Positions 55,164 to 63,859 of a stretch of DNA of 64,000 bases are shown piece by piece. This DNA is from Gordonia jinhuaensis. GTDB lineage: Bacteria > Actinomycetota > Actinomycetes > Mycobacteriales > Mycobacteriaceae. A program made the position numbers and the translations under genes. Position 1 is the stretch's first letter, and every line of letters starts with the position of its first letter. The notes below the pieces were generated by a model. The model worked only from the letters and a program-made list of their open reading frames with translations, was not told the origin of the DNA and did not search any database. The stretch lies in NCBI RefSeq assembly GCF_014639795.1, contig NZ_BMGC01000001.1:237998-301997 (forward strand). Reading direction: 5' to 3'.

Positions 55164-56336
55164 TCAGCTCAGCGCGTTGTCCAGATCGCCGATGAGGTCG
55201 GCGGCATCCTCGATGCCGACCGACAGCCGCACGAGATTGTCGGGAACCTCGAGCAGCGATCCGGCGGTGGAGGCGTGTGTCATCGCGCCGGGGTGTTCGA
55301 TCAGCGACTCCACCCCACCGAGCGACTCGGCGAGGGTGAACACCTCGGTGCGAGCGCAGAACTCAAGAGCGGCATCACGTCCACCGGCGACCAGCACCGA
55401 CACCATGCCGCCGAACCGACGCATCTGCCTGGCAGCGACGTCATGGTTGGGGTGAGTCGACAGACCGGGATAGAGCACCGCGTCGATCTTGGGGTGATCG
55501 GAGAGGAAGTCGACGATCTTCTCCGCGTTGTCACAGTGCCGGTCCATACGGACGTTGAGCGTCTTCATCCCGCGGGTGGTGAGGTAGACGTCGAACGGTC
55601 CGGGAACCGCGCCGGCACCGTTCTGCAGGAACGCCACATCGGCGTCGATCTCCTCGCTGTCGGTGACTATCGCACCACCGACCACGTCAGAATGGCCACC
55701 GAGGTATTTGGTGGTCGAATGCACCACCACATCAGCACCCAGCGAGATCGGCTGCTGCAGGTCTGGAGAGGCGAAGGTGTTGTCCACCACCAACTTTGCG
55801 CCGATTCCGTGGGCGACATCGGCAAGTGCCGCGATGTCGCCGACGTTGAGCAGCGGGTTGGTGGGCGTCTCGGTCCAGATCAGCTTGGTCGTGGTGGTGA
55901 GCGCGTCGCGCACCGCGTCGACATCACTGACCGGTGCCACCGAGTAGTCGATCCCCCACTGCCGGAACACCTTGTCGATGAGACGGAAGGTGCCGCCGTA
56001 GGCGTCGTTGGGGATCACGATGTGGTCGCCCGGGCGCAGCAGCGCACGCAACACCGCATCGGTGGTGGCCATCCCGGAAGCGAAACCACGACCGTAGGCA
56101 CCGCCCTCGAGTGAGGCGATCGCCGATTCCAGTGCGCGCCGCGTCGGATTTCCCGTCCGCGCGTATTCGAAGCCGTCACGCATCCCGCCCACGCCGTCCT
56201 GAGCGAAGGTGGAACTGGCGTAGATCGGCACGTTCACCGCTCCGGTTGCCGGATCCGGTTCATATCCGGCATGCACTGCCTTGGTCGAAAATCCCTGCCA
56301 GCGACCGAAATCAGCCGCACTGCGCTTCTCACTCAT
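55164..56336 (-). CDS. metB: cystathionine gamma-synthase
   Basis: Makes cystathionine from an acylated homoserine and cysteine, or acts as gamma-lyase in the reverse transsulfuration direction. 390 residues of the Cys/Met metabolism PLP family: YARTGNPTRRALE near 58, GFASGMATTDA near 84, ETPTNPLL near 156, VDNTFASP near 184 and the Schiff-base Lys210 in HSTTKYLGG. It lies next to cbs, as Rv1079 does near Rv1077, so cysteine and methionine interconversion is coordinated here. Confidence 0.94.
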   Translation of the reverse strand: MSEKRSAADFGRWQGFSTKAVHAGYEPDPATGAVNVPIYASSTFAQDGVGGMRDGFEYARTGNPTRRALESAIASLEGGAYGRGFASGMATTDAVLRALLRPGDHIVIPNDAYGGTFRLIDKVFRQWGIDYSVAPVSDVDAVRDALTTTTKLIWTETPTNPLLNVGDIAALADVAHGIGAKLVVDNTFASPDLQQPISLGADVVVHSTTKYLGGHSDVVGGAIVTDSEEIDADVAFLQNGAGAVPGPFDVYLTTRGMKTLNVRMDRHCDNAEKIVDFLSDHPKIDAVLYPGLSTHPNHDVAARQMRRFGGMVSVLVAGGRDAALEFCARTEVFTLAESLGGVESLIEHPGAMTHASTAGSLLEVPDNLVRLSVGIEDAADLIGDLDNALS

Positions 56337-56445
56337 GTTCGCTCAGGCCCCTATGCCGTTTGGGTGTTGATGCCATTGGTGTTCATGCAGTTGGTGCTCG
56401 TTGCGTCGTCGTGACGACGATCAGTGATGTCGGGATCGGTGGATC

Positions 56446-57849
<1,404 letters not shown>

Positions 57850-57892
57850 ACGTCCATCGTCCCAGATCTCGATTTCCGCGCGCCAGGTACGG

Positions 57893-57988
57893 CCCTCCGG
57901 TTCGATCCCGGGGCGCGAGCCCGCCGGTTCGATCCCTGGCGCGAGCCCGCCGATTCGATCCGAGTCGCGAGCCCGCCGGTTCGATACT
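57893..57988. repeat. 26-27-bp tandem repeat in the cbs/SGNH divergent promoter
   Basis: A unit containing GCCCGCCGGTTCGATCC starts near 57892, 57919, 57945 and 57971. The last copy changes GATCC to GATACT, which can serve as the -10 box of the SGNH hydrolase gene. Four copies occupy most of the 147-bp gap. Confidence 0.8.
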
Positions 57989-57996
57989 GTGGAGTA

Positions 57997-58926
57997 GTGC
58001 TTGGCTCCTCGCGCCGACTGGCAACCACCGCCGCCGCGGCAACCGCGGCCGCAGCGGGCACCGCAGGAGCGGGGTGGGGTGCATACGCGCTGCTGACCGG
58101 TCAGGCACGCCAGGCACGCACGGTGATCCCCCACCGCACCGACAACGCACCCGATGGCGACGGCGTCTATGCCGCCGACGGCCTCGGTCCCGCTCGCCCG
58201 ACACACTCCGATCCCGCCGACATCCATCTGATGATCTTCGGCGACTCCACCGCGGCCGGTCTGGGTGCGGAGGTCGCCGACGAGACACCAGGGGTGGTTC
58301 TGGCCCGGATGCTCGCCGAGGCGACCGGGAAGCGGGTGCAGATGAGCAACAAAGCCATCGTGGGCGCCACCTCGCGCGGACTGGCCAGTCAGGTCGATGC
58401 CACGCTGATCACCGGTCGAACCCCCGACGTCGCGGTGATCCTCATCGGCGCGAACGACGTCACCGACGTCCACCGGATCGGCCCGTCGGCGCGACTCCTC
58501 GGCGAGGCCGTGCGCCGTCTGGTCGACGCCGGCAGTTCGGTGGTGGTGGGTACCTGCCCGGATCTGGGCGTCATCAGCGCGGTGCCTCAACCGCTGCGTT
58601 ATGTCATCCGCCGATACGGCCTACGCCTGGCGACCGCGCAGTCACATGCGGTGCGGCGCAACGGCGGTCGGCCGGTCCCGCTGGCCGACCTGCTCGCCGA
58701 CGAGTTCTACCGCCGACCCGAGGCACTGCTGTCTCCCGACAATTTCCATCCGTCCGCCGACGGCTACCGACTGGCTGCCGAGACCCTGCTGCCCGAGGTC
58801 CTCGCATCAATCGGCGAATGGCATGACGGAGAACTGCCGCGTCCGCCGGTCACGTCGGAGTTCCTCCACGACGGCGGCTCGGCGCGGCGAGCGCGCGAAC
58901 AGTTCTCGCGCGCACCCCATCAGTGA
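57997..58926 (+). CDS. SGNH/GDSL hydrolase (Rv1075c-like)
   Basis: 309 residues from a GTG at 57997. A GATACT box ten bases upstream and little room for a leader suggest leaderless translation. An N-terminal hydrophobic stretch (about 10-33) is a signal or membrane anchor. Catalytic blocks are IFGDSTAAG (nucleophile Ser84), the IGANDV loop near 145 and DNFHPSADGY (Asp/His near 248-251). It is an extracytoplasmic esterase or lipase. M. tuberculosis has a GDSL esterase, Rv1075c, in the same position next to fadA3. Confidence 0.9.
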   Translation: MLGSSRRLATTAAAATAAAAGTAGAGWGAYALLTGQARQARTVIPHRTDNAPDGDGVYAADGLGPARPTHSDPADIHLMIFGDSTAAGLGAEVADETPGVVLARMLAEATGKRVQMSNKAIVGATSRGLASQVDATLITGRTPDVAVILIGANDVTDVHRIGPSARLLGEAVRRLVDAGSSVVVGTCPDLGVISAVPQPLRYVIRRYGLRLATAQSHAVRRNGGRPVPLADLLADEFYRRPEALLSPDNFHPSADGYRLAAETLLPEVLASIGEWHDGELPRPPVTSEFLHDGGSARRAREQFSRAPHQ

Positions 58927-59023
58927 GCACCGCGCGAACCCCAGCGATCGAGCTGAATGTGTCATCCGTCCCGTGACGGGGGAACCATCCCCAGTTCAGA
59001 GCTCACAAAGTAACGTGATTCGC

Positions 59024-60244
59024 ATGACTGAAGCAGTGATCGTGTCCACCGCCCGCTCTCCGATCGGCCGCGCCGCGAAGGGCTCCCTCAAGACCATCCG
59101 TCCCGATGACCTGACCGTGCAGATGGTCGCCACCGCACTGGCCAAGGTGCCCGAGCTGGACCCCAAGGACATCGACGACCTGATGCTGGGCTGCGGCCTG
59201 CCCGGCGGCATGCAGGGCAACAACCTCGCGCGCATCGTGGCTGTGCTCTTGGGATACGACCACGTTCCTGGTACCACCATCACGCGCTACTGCTCGTCGT
59301 CGCTGCAGACCACCCGGATGGCACTGCACGCGATCAAGGCCGGTGAGGGCGATGTGTTCATCTCCGCCGGCGTGGAGAGCGTCTCCAGCTATGCCTACGG
59401 CAGCTCGGATTCGCTTCCCGAGAGCCATAATCCGCTGTTCGCCGACGCCGAAGCCCGCACCGCATACGCGGCCGAACACGGTGCCGACAGCTGGCACGAC
59501 CCGCGTGAGGACGGTCTGCTCCCCGACGCCTACATCGCGATGGGACAGACAGCCGAGAACGTGGCACTGATGACCGGGATCACCCGCGAGGAGCAGGACC
59601 ACTGGGGTGTGCGCAGCCAGAACCGCGCCGAGGAGGCCATCAAGAACGGCTTCTTCGAGCGCGAGATCGATCCGGTGACCCTCCCCGACGGCACCGTGGT
59701 GACCGCCGATGACGGCCCGCGCCCGGGCACCACCTACGACGCGGTGAGCAAGCTCAAGCCGGTGTTCCGCCCCAACGGAACGGTGACCGCCGGCAACGCG
59801 TGTCCGCTCAACGACGGCGCTGCCGCACTGGTGATCATGAGCGATACCAAGGCCAAGGAACTGGGTCTCACCCCGCTCGCCCGCATCGTGTCGACCGGTG
59901 TCACCGGGACCTCGCCGGAGATCATGGGCCTGGGCCCGATCGAGGCGACCCGTCGCGCGCTGTCGCACGCCAACATGTCGATCTCCGACATCGATCTCTT
60001 CGAGATCAACGAGGCGTTCGCGGTTCAGGTTATCGGGTCGGCACGCGAGCTGGGCATCGACCACGACAAGCTCAACGTCTCCGGTGGCGCGATCGCCGTG
60101 GGCCACCCGTTCGGTATGACCGGTGCGCGCATCACCACCACCTTGCTGAACAACCTCACCACCTACGACAAGACCTTCGGCGTCGAGACGATGTGCGTCG
60201 GCGGCGGCATGGGTATGGCGATGGTGCTCGAGCGCCTGAGCTGA
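59024..60244 (+). CDS. fadA3: acetyl-CoA C-acyltransferase (thiolase, FadA3-like)
   Basis: 406 residues from the ATG at 59024, with TAACGT eight bases upstream. The thiolase residues are the nucleophile Cys90 ([10 protein letters not shown]), ALVIMSD and NEAFAVQ near 328, [13 protein letters not shown] near 358 and the second catalytic Cys in MCVGGGMG near 390. It performs the last step of beta-oxidation, or the reverse condensation. The gene is followed by a 21-bp perfect hairpin terminator. Confidence 0.94.
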   Translation: MTEAVIVSTARSPIGRAAKGSLKTIRPDDLTVQMVATALAKVPELDPKDIDDLMLGCGLPGGMQGNNLARIVAVLLGYDHVPGTTITRYCSSSLQTTRMALHAIKAGEGDVFISAGVESVSSYAYGSSDSLPESHNPLFADAEARTAYAAEHGADSWHDPREDGLLPDAYIAMGQTAENVALMTGITREEQDHWGVRSQNRAEEAIKNGFFEREIDPVTLPDGTVVTADDGPRPGTTYDAVSKLKPVFRPNGTVTAGNACPLNDGAAALVIMSDTKAKELGLTPLARIVSTGVTGTSPEIMGLGPIEATRRALSHANMSISDIDLFEINEAFAVQVIGSARELGIDHDKLNVSGGAIAVGHPFGMTGARITTTLLNNLTTYDKTFGVETMCVGGGMGMAMVLERLS

Positions 60245-60266
60245 CCCAGGTTCAGCGCAGCACTCC

Positions 60267-60311
60267 ACATACGACCGGCGTGCACCCTCGGGGTGCACGC
60301 CGGTCGTATGT
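60267..60311 (+). terminator. hairpin terminator of the thiolase gene
   Basis: A 21-bp perfect stem with a 3-nt loop: ACATACGACCGGCGTG begins the 5' arm (60267-60287) and its full complement is 60291-60311. No U-run follows. Confidence 0.85.
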
Positions 60312-60338
60312 TGGTCGATACCGCAACTGCCCGTTGCT

Positions 60339-60769
60339 GAACTGGTTGCGCGGGTGTCGTGCCCCCGTGAACTAGTCGCGCGGCTGATGAACTGGTTGCG
60401 CCGAATCGCACGCATCCATTTCTCGCCCGCGCATCCATTGCAATGGCTGCATAGAGCAGAACTGGTTGCGCGTGTGGTGGCACCCGACCACACGTCTGAC
60501 AGGCGTCACACGAACTGGTTGCGCGAGTCCGCAGGTGACCATCGGCGTGGTAATGCGCCACCGGCGCGCGGTCTCGCACGCAACCAGTTCTGTCTCGACC
60601 AGTTCTGTCTCAACGCAACCACTTCTGTACCGCGCAACCATTGCAATGGGTGCATGAAGCAGAACTGGTTGCGCCCGCACCCACGCAACCAATTCCCACG
60701 CCGCGCCGGCACCGACGCAACCAGTTCCCGCGACCCGGCGACGCCGCGCCCCATCCGCGCACCCAGTTC
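60339..60769. repeat. cluster of about twelve 12-bp motifs, GAACTGGTTGCG, in both orientations
   Basis: Exact plus-orientation copies are at 60339, 60389, 60459, 60512 and 60662, with a degenerate one at 60369. Minus-orientation copies (CGCAACCAGTTC) are exact at 60579 and 60716, and near-matches occur at 60596, 60614, 60684 and 60758. Two copies (60459, 60662) are part of a longer 37-bp unit that opens with the palindrome CCATTGCAATGG (60435-60446, 60638-60649) and is about 34/37 identical between copies. Spacing is irregular. It is an unexplained repeat family, possibly REP-like or a protein-binding array. Confidence 0.9.
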
Positions 60770-60793
60770 CCACGCCCACACTGCCGCCGAATA

Positions 60794-60832
60794 CACGCAG
60801 CCCCGCACCCGTGGAGGGTGCGGGGCTGCGTG
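60794..60832 (-). terminator. hairpin terminator of the Bax inhibitor gene
   Basis: A 17-bp perfect stem (60794-60810 with 60816-60832) with loop GTGGA, ending 12 bp past the minus-strand stop codon. Confidence 0.85.
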
Positions 60833-60843
60833 CCCTGCGGAGG

Positions 60844-61710
60844 TCAGTTGTTGCTGTTGAAGTACGACAGCAGACGAAGGATCTCGACGTAGAGCCAGAC
60901 CAGTGTCACCGTCAGACCCAGCGCGACACCCCAGCCTGCGCGTGCGGGTGCACCCGCACGGATCAGCCGGTCAGCGGCGTCGAAGTCGACGAGGAAGCTG
61001 AATGCCGCGAGTCCGATGCAGACGAGCGAGAAGATGATGCCCAGGGCACCGCCCTCGCGAAGGCCCAGTCCCGCACCGCCGTTGAACAGTCCGACAACCA
61101 GGTTGCCGAGCATCAGCACCAACACACCGAACATGCCGGCGATCAGCATGCGGGTGAAGCGCGGGGTGACCCGGATGGCACCGGTCTTGTACACGATCAG
61201 CATGCCGAAGAAGACGCCGAAGGTGCCGAGAACGGCTTGGCCGATGAGCGCTCCGGCGGAGACACCGCTGACCATGAAGTTCGCGAACACGAACGAGATC
61301 GACCCGATGAACAGGCCCTCGAACACGGCGTAGGCCAGCACGATGGCCGGGTTGTCCTGCTTACGTCCGAAGCTGGCCACCATCACCAGCACGAAGCCGA
61401 CGAGTGCGCCGACGAGCATCAGCGGCGTTGCCAGCGCAACGTTCTGATGGCAGAGGAAATAGGCGACGATCGCCGAGATCGTGAGCACGCCGAGCGTGGT
61501 CGCGGTCTTGGTCACCACATCGTCGACGGTGAGCTGCCGGGTGACGGCGGTCGGCGGCGGCGCATAGGGCTGGTTGACCTGCTGGCCGTTCGGGCCCCAC
61601 ATGGCCCCCTGACCAGCGCCGGCCACTCCTTGACCGAATCCGGCGTAACCACCGGATGGCTGGTTGTCCCGCACCACTCCGCGCATTACGGGGTTGCTGC
61701 TGTCTCGCAC
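60844..61710 (-). CDS. Bax inhibitor-1/YccA-family membrane protein
   Basis: 288 residues starting at a GTG (61710) with GAAGGG upstream. A cytosolic N-terminus rich in Gly, Gln and Pro (about 1-60) precedes seven transmembrane helices. Family features are VFEGLFIGSISFVFAN near 130 and the closing WLYVEILRLLSYFNSNN with the acidic Asp/Glu residues of the channel (FLVDFDAADRLI near 240). The family is linked to ion leak and membrane-protease control. A short hairpin with TTTT lies just upstream in the leader. Confidence 0.9.
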   Translation of the reverse strand: MRDSSNPVMRGVVRDNQPSGGYAGFGQGVAGAGQGAMWGPNGQQVNQPYAPPPTAVTRQLTVDDVVTKTATTLGVLTISAIVAYFLCHQNVALATPLMLVGALVGFVLVMVASFGRKQDNPAIVLAYAVFEGLFIGSISFVFANFMVSGVSAGALIGQAVLGTFGVFFGMLIVYKTGAIRVTPRFTRMLIAGMFGVLVLMLGNLVVGLFNGGAGLGLREGGALGIIFSLVCIGLAAFSFLVDFDAADRLIRAGAPARAGWGVALGLTVTLVWLYVEILRLLSYFNSNN

Positions 61711-61729
61711 CGTGGTCCCTTCAGGTCGT

Positions 61730-61747
61730 AAAAGCCGCTTCTGCGGC
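61730..61747 (-). terminator. short hairpin with T-run upstream of the Bax inhibitor gene
   Basis: On the minus strand GCCGC, loop AGAA, GCGGC, then TTTT (61733-61730), about 20 bases before the GTG. It may end read-through from the siderophore-interacting gene or act in the leader of the next one. Confidence 0.45.
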
Positions 61748-61862
61748 CAATCTAACTGCTCAACGGCCGAGCAGCGTGTCCAGTTCCTGATTTTACCGAT
61801 TCTTTTATGTTTGGCGCGACAACCCGTCCGATTCGGTCAGATCCCCTGGTCACGCGGCCCCG

Positions 61863-62741
61863 TCATGATCGGTCCCCGTCATGATCTATCCCGTCGGCAT
61901 CGTCGCCGTCCGCCTCGTGATGGTCGAGGTTCACCGTCCCCGCCCGCCAGTAGCCGTCGACCTTCACTCTCTCCTTGGACAGTCCGAGCTCACGTCGCAG
62001 ATACCGCCGGATCGGCTTGAGCGTGTTGGCTTCGCCAGCGATCCACGTGAAGAACGGCCCGTCGGGGAACTCGTATGCGCGGATCGCCTGTTCGAGTACG
62101 TCACTATGGCCGGGCTCTGCCTCACCCCTGTGCACGTACTGCACTGACACTCGGTCGCGCGTAGGGAGGTCGATCTCGTCGTCGGGGCCACCGACCTCGA
62201 CGAATGCCACCACACCGCAATCCTTCGGCAATTCGTCGAGCCATCGGGCGAGTACCGGCAGAGCGGTCTCATCGGCGCCGAGCAGGTACCAGTCGTAGCC
62301 GGTCGGATAGATGTGCGAACCGCGCGGTCCGAGCACACCGAGCCGATCTCCGGGGGCTGCGGTGGCCGCCCACGATCCGCCGACACCGTGCTCGTGCACC
62401 ACAAAGTCGATCGTCAACCGTGCACGCGCGGCGTCGAACGACCGCACCGTGTAGTCGCGGAAGATCGGTCGCGGACCGTCCTCCGGGAGCACGATCCCGT
62501 CCGGACCGAGGTCGGGCATCACGATCTCGCCGGTGCCGGGCTGCGGGAAGAACAACTTCACATGCTCATCCGGCGACATCCACACATAGTGGAAGTCCTC
62601 CGGGTCGGTGATGTCGAAGATCACTCGTCGCAACCGCGGTGCGAGCAACTCGGTCGCGACCACCTCGAGCGTTCGCGGGCGTAGCCCGTGCATCGTCAGG
62701 GAGACGTCGAAGGGATGCGGCTCGAGGGAAGCGGTACTCAT
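61863..62741 (-). CDS. siderophore-interacting (ferric-siderophore reductase) protein
   Basis: 292 residues of the ViuB/SIP flavin reductase family. The FAD-binding domain has RDYTVRSFD near 94 (the RxYTxR motif) and VLGPRGSHIY near 136. The NAD(P)H domain contains LLGADETALPVLARWL near 150 and FFTWIAGEANTLKPIRRYLRRELG near 232, as usual. It releases iron from imported ferric siderophores in the cytosol. No siderophore transport or synthesis genes are in the window. The C-terminal end (DHHEADGDDADGIDHD) is an acidic tail encoded by a GAT/GAC-rich stretch. Confidence 0.92.
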   Translation of the reverse strand: MSTASLEPHPFDVSLTMHGLRPRTLEVVATELLAPRLRRVIFDITDPEDFHYVWMSPDEHVKLFFPQPGTGEIVMPDLGPDGIVLPEDGPRPIFRDYTVRSFDAARARLTIDFVVHEHGVGGSWAATAAPGDRLGVLGPRGSHIYPTGYDWYLLGADETALPVLARWLDELPKDCGVVAFVEVGGPDDEIDLPTRDRVSVQYVHRGEAEPGHSDVLEQAIRAYEFPDGPFFTWIAGEANTLKPIRRYLRRELGLSKERVKVDGYWRAGTVNLDHHEADGDDADGIDHDGDRS

Positions 62742-62865
62742 GAGGCGACCCTAACGCGGCGGCCGGAGTTCGCCCACGCCGTCGCCCAGCTCGCCGTCAC
62801 CCACCGACCGTCGATAGGCACCACACCGCTGCGCCCACCGGCCGACCTGCCATGCTGTATCGCGC

Positions 62866-62939
62866 GCCCCCATAGCCCAATTGGCAGAGGCAGCGGACTT
62901 AAAATCCGCGTGTTCCGGGTTCGAATCCCGGTGGGGGCA
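62866..62939 (+). tRNA. tRNA with UAA anticodon, tRNA-Leu(UAA) by anticodon, short variable arm
   Basis: A 74-nt cloverleaf: acceptor GCCCCCA (62866-62872) pairs with TGGGGGC (62932-62938), discriminator A 62939. The anticodon stem GCGGA/TCCGC encloses loop CTTAAAA with TAA at 62900-62902. The T arm is CCGGGTTCGAATCCCGG. The variable region is only about five bases (GTGTT), whereas ordinary bacterial tRNA-Leu is class II with a long arm. CCA is not encoded (ACCC follows). Small overlapping phage-like genes begin 148 bp downstream. Confidence 0.85.
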
Positions 62940-62978
62940 CCCATAAACCGCAGGTGAACGTGGTTTTAGATGCTCTTG

Positions 62979-63010
62979 GGTTGCCATGCGAGACGCTTTG
63001 CATGACAACC
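62979..63010. repeat. 10-bp imperfect inverted repeat next to the tRNA
   Basis: GGTTG-C-CATGC (62979-62989) and GCATG-A-CAACC (63000-63010) enclose 10 nt. A further hairpin, ACTGAGG/CCTCAGT, is at 63018-63036. They may be attachment-site arms or regulatory hairpins. Confidence 0.5.
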
Positions 63011-63086
63011 GCTAGTAACTGAGGTGTCCCCTCAGTGGTTTTCAAGGTCATTCCAACAGTGCCGAACCGTTGGAAGGACACCCCTC

Positions 63087-63191
63087 GTGACCCACCGCCA
63101 TTACGCGGCTGTGATTGTCTTCGCAGCCCTCGTCTACCTCGTCCCGCTGCTCGCCTTGCGCGTCTGCCTTGCTCTCGGTTGGTACGCATGA
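63087..63191 (+). CDS. 34-residue single-helix membrane peptide
   Basis: A GTG at 63087 preceded by GGAAGGA opens a 34-codon frame, THRHYAAVIVFAALVYLVPL and onward, that is almost entirely one transmembrane helix with a basic N-terminus. The stop overlaps the next start (ATGA, 63188-63191). Small membrane peptides of this type occur in phage and mobile-element modules. Function is unknown. Confidence 0.6.
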   Translation: MTHRHYAAVIVFAALVYLVPLLALRVCLALGWYA

Positions 63192-63469
63192 CACTCCACG
63201 TCGCCCACTTCGGGCACTCCACCAACCAACGCGAGTTCACCCACCACCTCATCGACATCTGCCACCGTTACGACAGCTTCGGTGGCACCGAGTTCCACCA
63301 GACGGTCACCCCAGCCGACGACGGTCACACGGTCACCGTGCACACGGTTCACGCCTCTGGTGAGGCGCACAGCCTGGTCTATGACCTGTCCGACTGCCTT
63401 ACTCAAACCGAGGTTCACAAGGTTGCAGAGCGGGCGTTCGATGACACCTACGGGGAGGTCACCGCGTGA
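63188..63469 (+). CDS. hypothetical protein of the integrated element
   Basis: 93 residues from the ATG at 63188. It is His-rich (HVAHFGHSTNQREFTHHL) and then strand-rich (TVTVHTVHASGEAHSLVYDL). No family is recognised. Overlapping stop/start codons on both sides tie it into the small-gene string. Confidence 0.65.
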   Translation: MTLHVAHFGHSTNQREFTHHLIDICHRYDSFGGTEFHQTVTPADDGHTVTVHTVHASGEAHSLVYDLSDCLTQTEVHKVAERAFDDTYGEVTA

Positions 63470-63663
63470 GCGCCATCGGCCCCAACAAGTGGGTGCAGGG
63501 CTACCAGTCCGCCACCGACACCCTGGACCGTCTACCTGGTCCTCTCGTCGTCAATGCGGCGGTGCGGCGTGACCCTGACACCGATCCTCGTGGAAGGCCC
63601 CGAAAGCGACGGATACGCCTTCCACCACTGGATGCAAGCAGTTATCCCTGGACCCGACTTTGA
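63466..63663 (+). CDS. possible small hypothetical protein
   Basis: A 65-codon frame beginning at a GTG overlapping the preceding stop (GTGA). The first 30 residues (SAIGPNKWVQGYQSATDTLD) look protein-like; the end is Arg/Pro-rich and overlaps the next ORF by 110 bp in another frame. It may be a short real gene or the start of the next one disrupted by a frameshift. Confidence 0.35.
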   Translation: MSAIGPNKWVQGYQSATDTLDRLPGPLVVNAAVRRDPDTDPRGRPRKRRIRLPPLDASSYPWTRL

Positions 63664-63859
63664 CCTCGAAGTCCTCGTAGTCACAGCGGTCCATCCCATC
63701 ACCGGCGACATAGACGGACCCGTCGTCATCGTCAACCACGTCAACGTCCGCGCGGACGCAGACGAAATCCGAGACCGACAGCAACTCGACAACCTCATCA
63801 ACACACTCAACGACGCCCGCACCACGTGGAGCGCCCTCACAGAAAGCCCAAACGCATGA
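63554..63859 (+). CDS. hypothetical protein of the integrated element
   Basis: 101 residues from the ATG at 63554, or 96 from a GTG at 63569. The sequence has alternating strands (FDLEVLVVTAVHPITGDIDG, PVVIVNHVNV) and a C-terminal helix (DRQQLDNLINTLNDARTTW). No family is recognised. Its stop overlaps the next ATG (ATGA). Confidence 0.55.
   Translation: MRRCGVTLTPILVEGPESDGYAFHHWMQAVIPGPDFDLEVLVVTAVHPITGDIDGPVVIVNHVNVRADADEIRDRQQLDNLINTLNDARTTWSALTESPNA

Larger units (their letters stand above)
60245..60843. other. intergenic region with a GAACTGGTTGCG repeat cluster, between two terminators
   Basis: 599 bp with no gene. It begins with the thiolase terminator and ends with the Bax-inhibitor terminator; the repeat array (60339-60769) lies between. 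ORFs crossing it are made of repeat-derived NWLR, RNQFC and ELVA peptides and lack ribosome sites, so they are not called. Confidence 0.9.

Noticed and set aside
56337..56445. SAM-type riboswitch upstream of metB or between metB and cbs
   Set aside because: The sequence lacks the paired helices and conserved core expected for a SAM riboswitch; only short GTTGGTG-like repeats are seen.
60339..60769. CRISPR array
   Set aside because: Repeats are only 12 bp, occur in both orientations, have irregular spacing and no uniform spacers, and no cas genes are nearby.
60354..60860. Long ORFs through the repeat region
   Set aside because: They consist of repeat-derived NWLR, RNQFC and ELVA peptides in several frames, lack ribosome sites and lie between two terminators.
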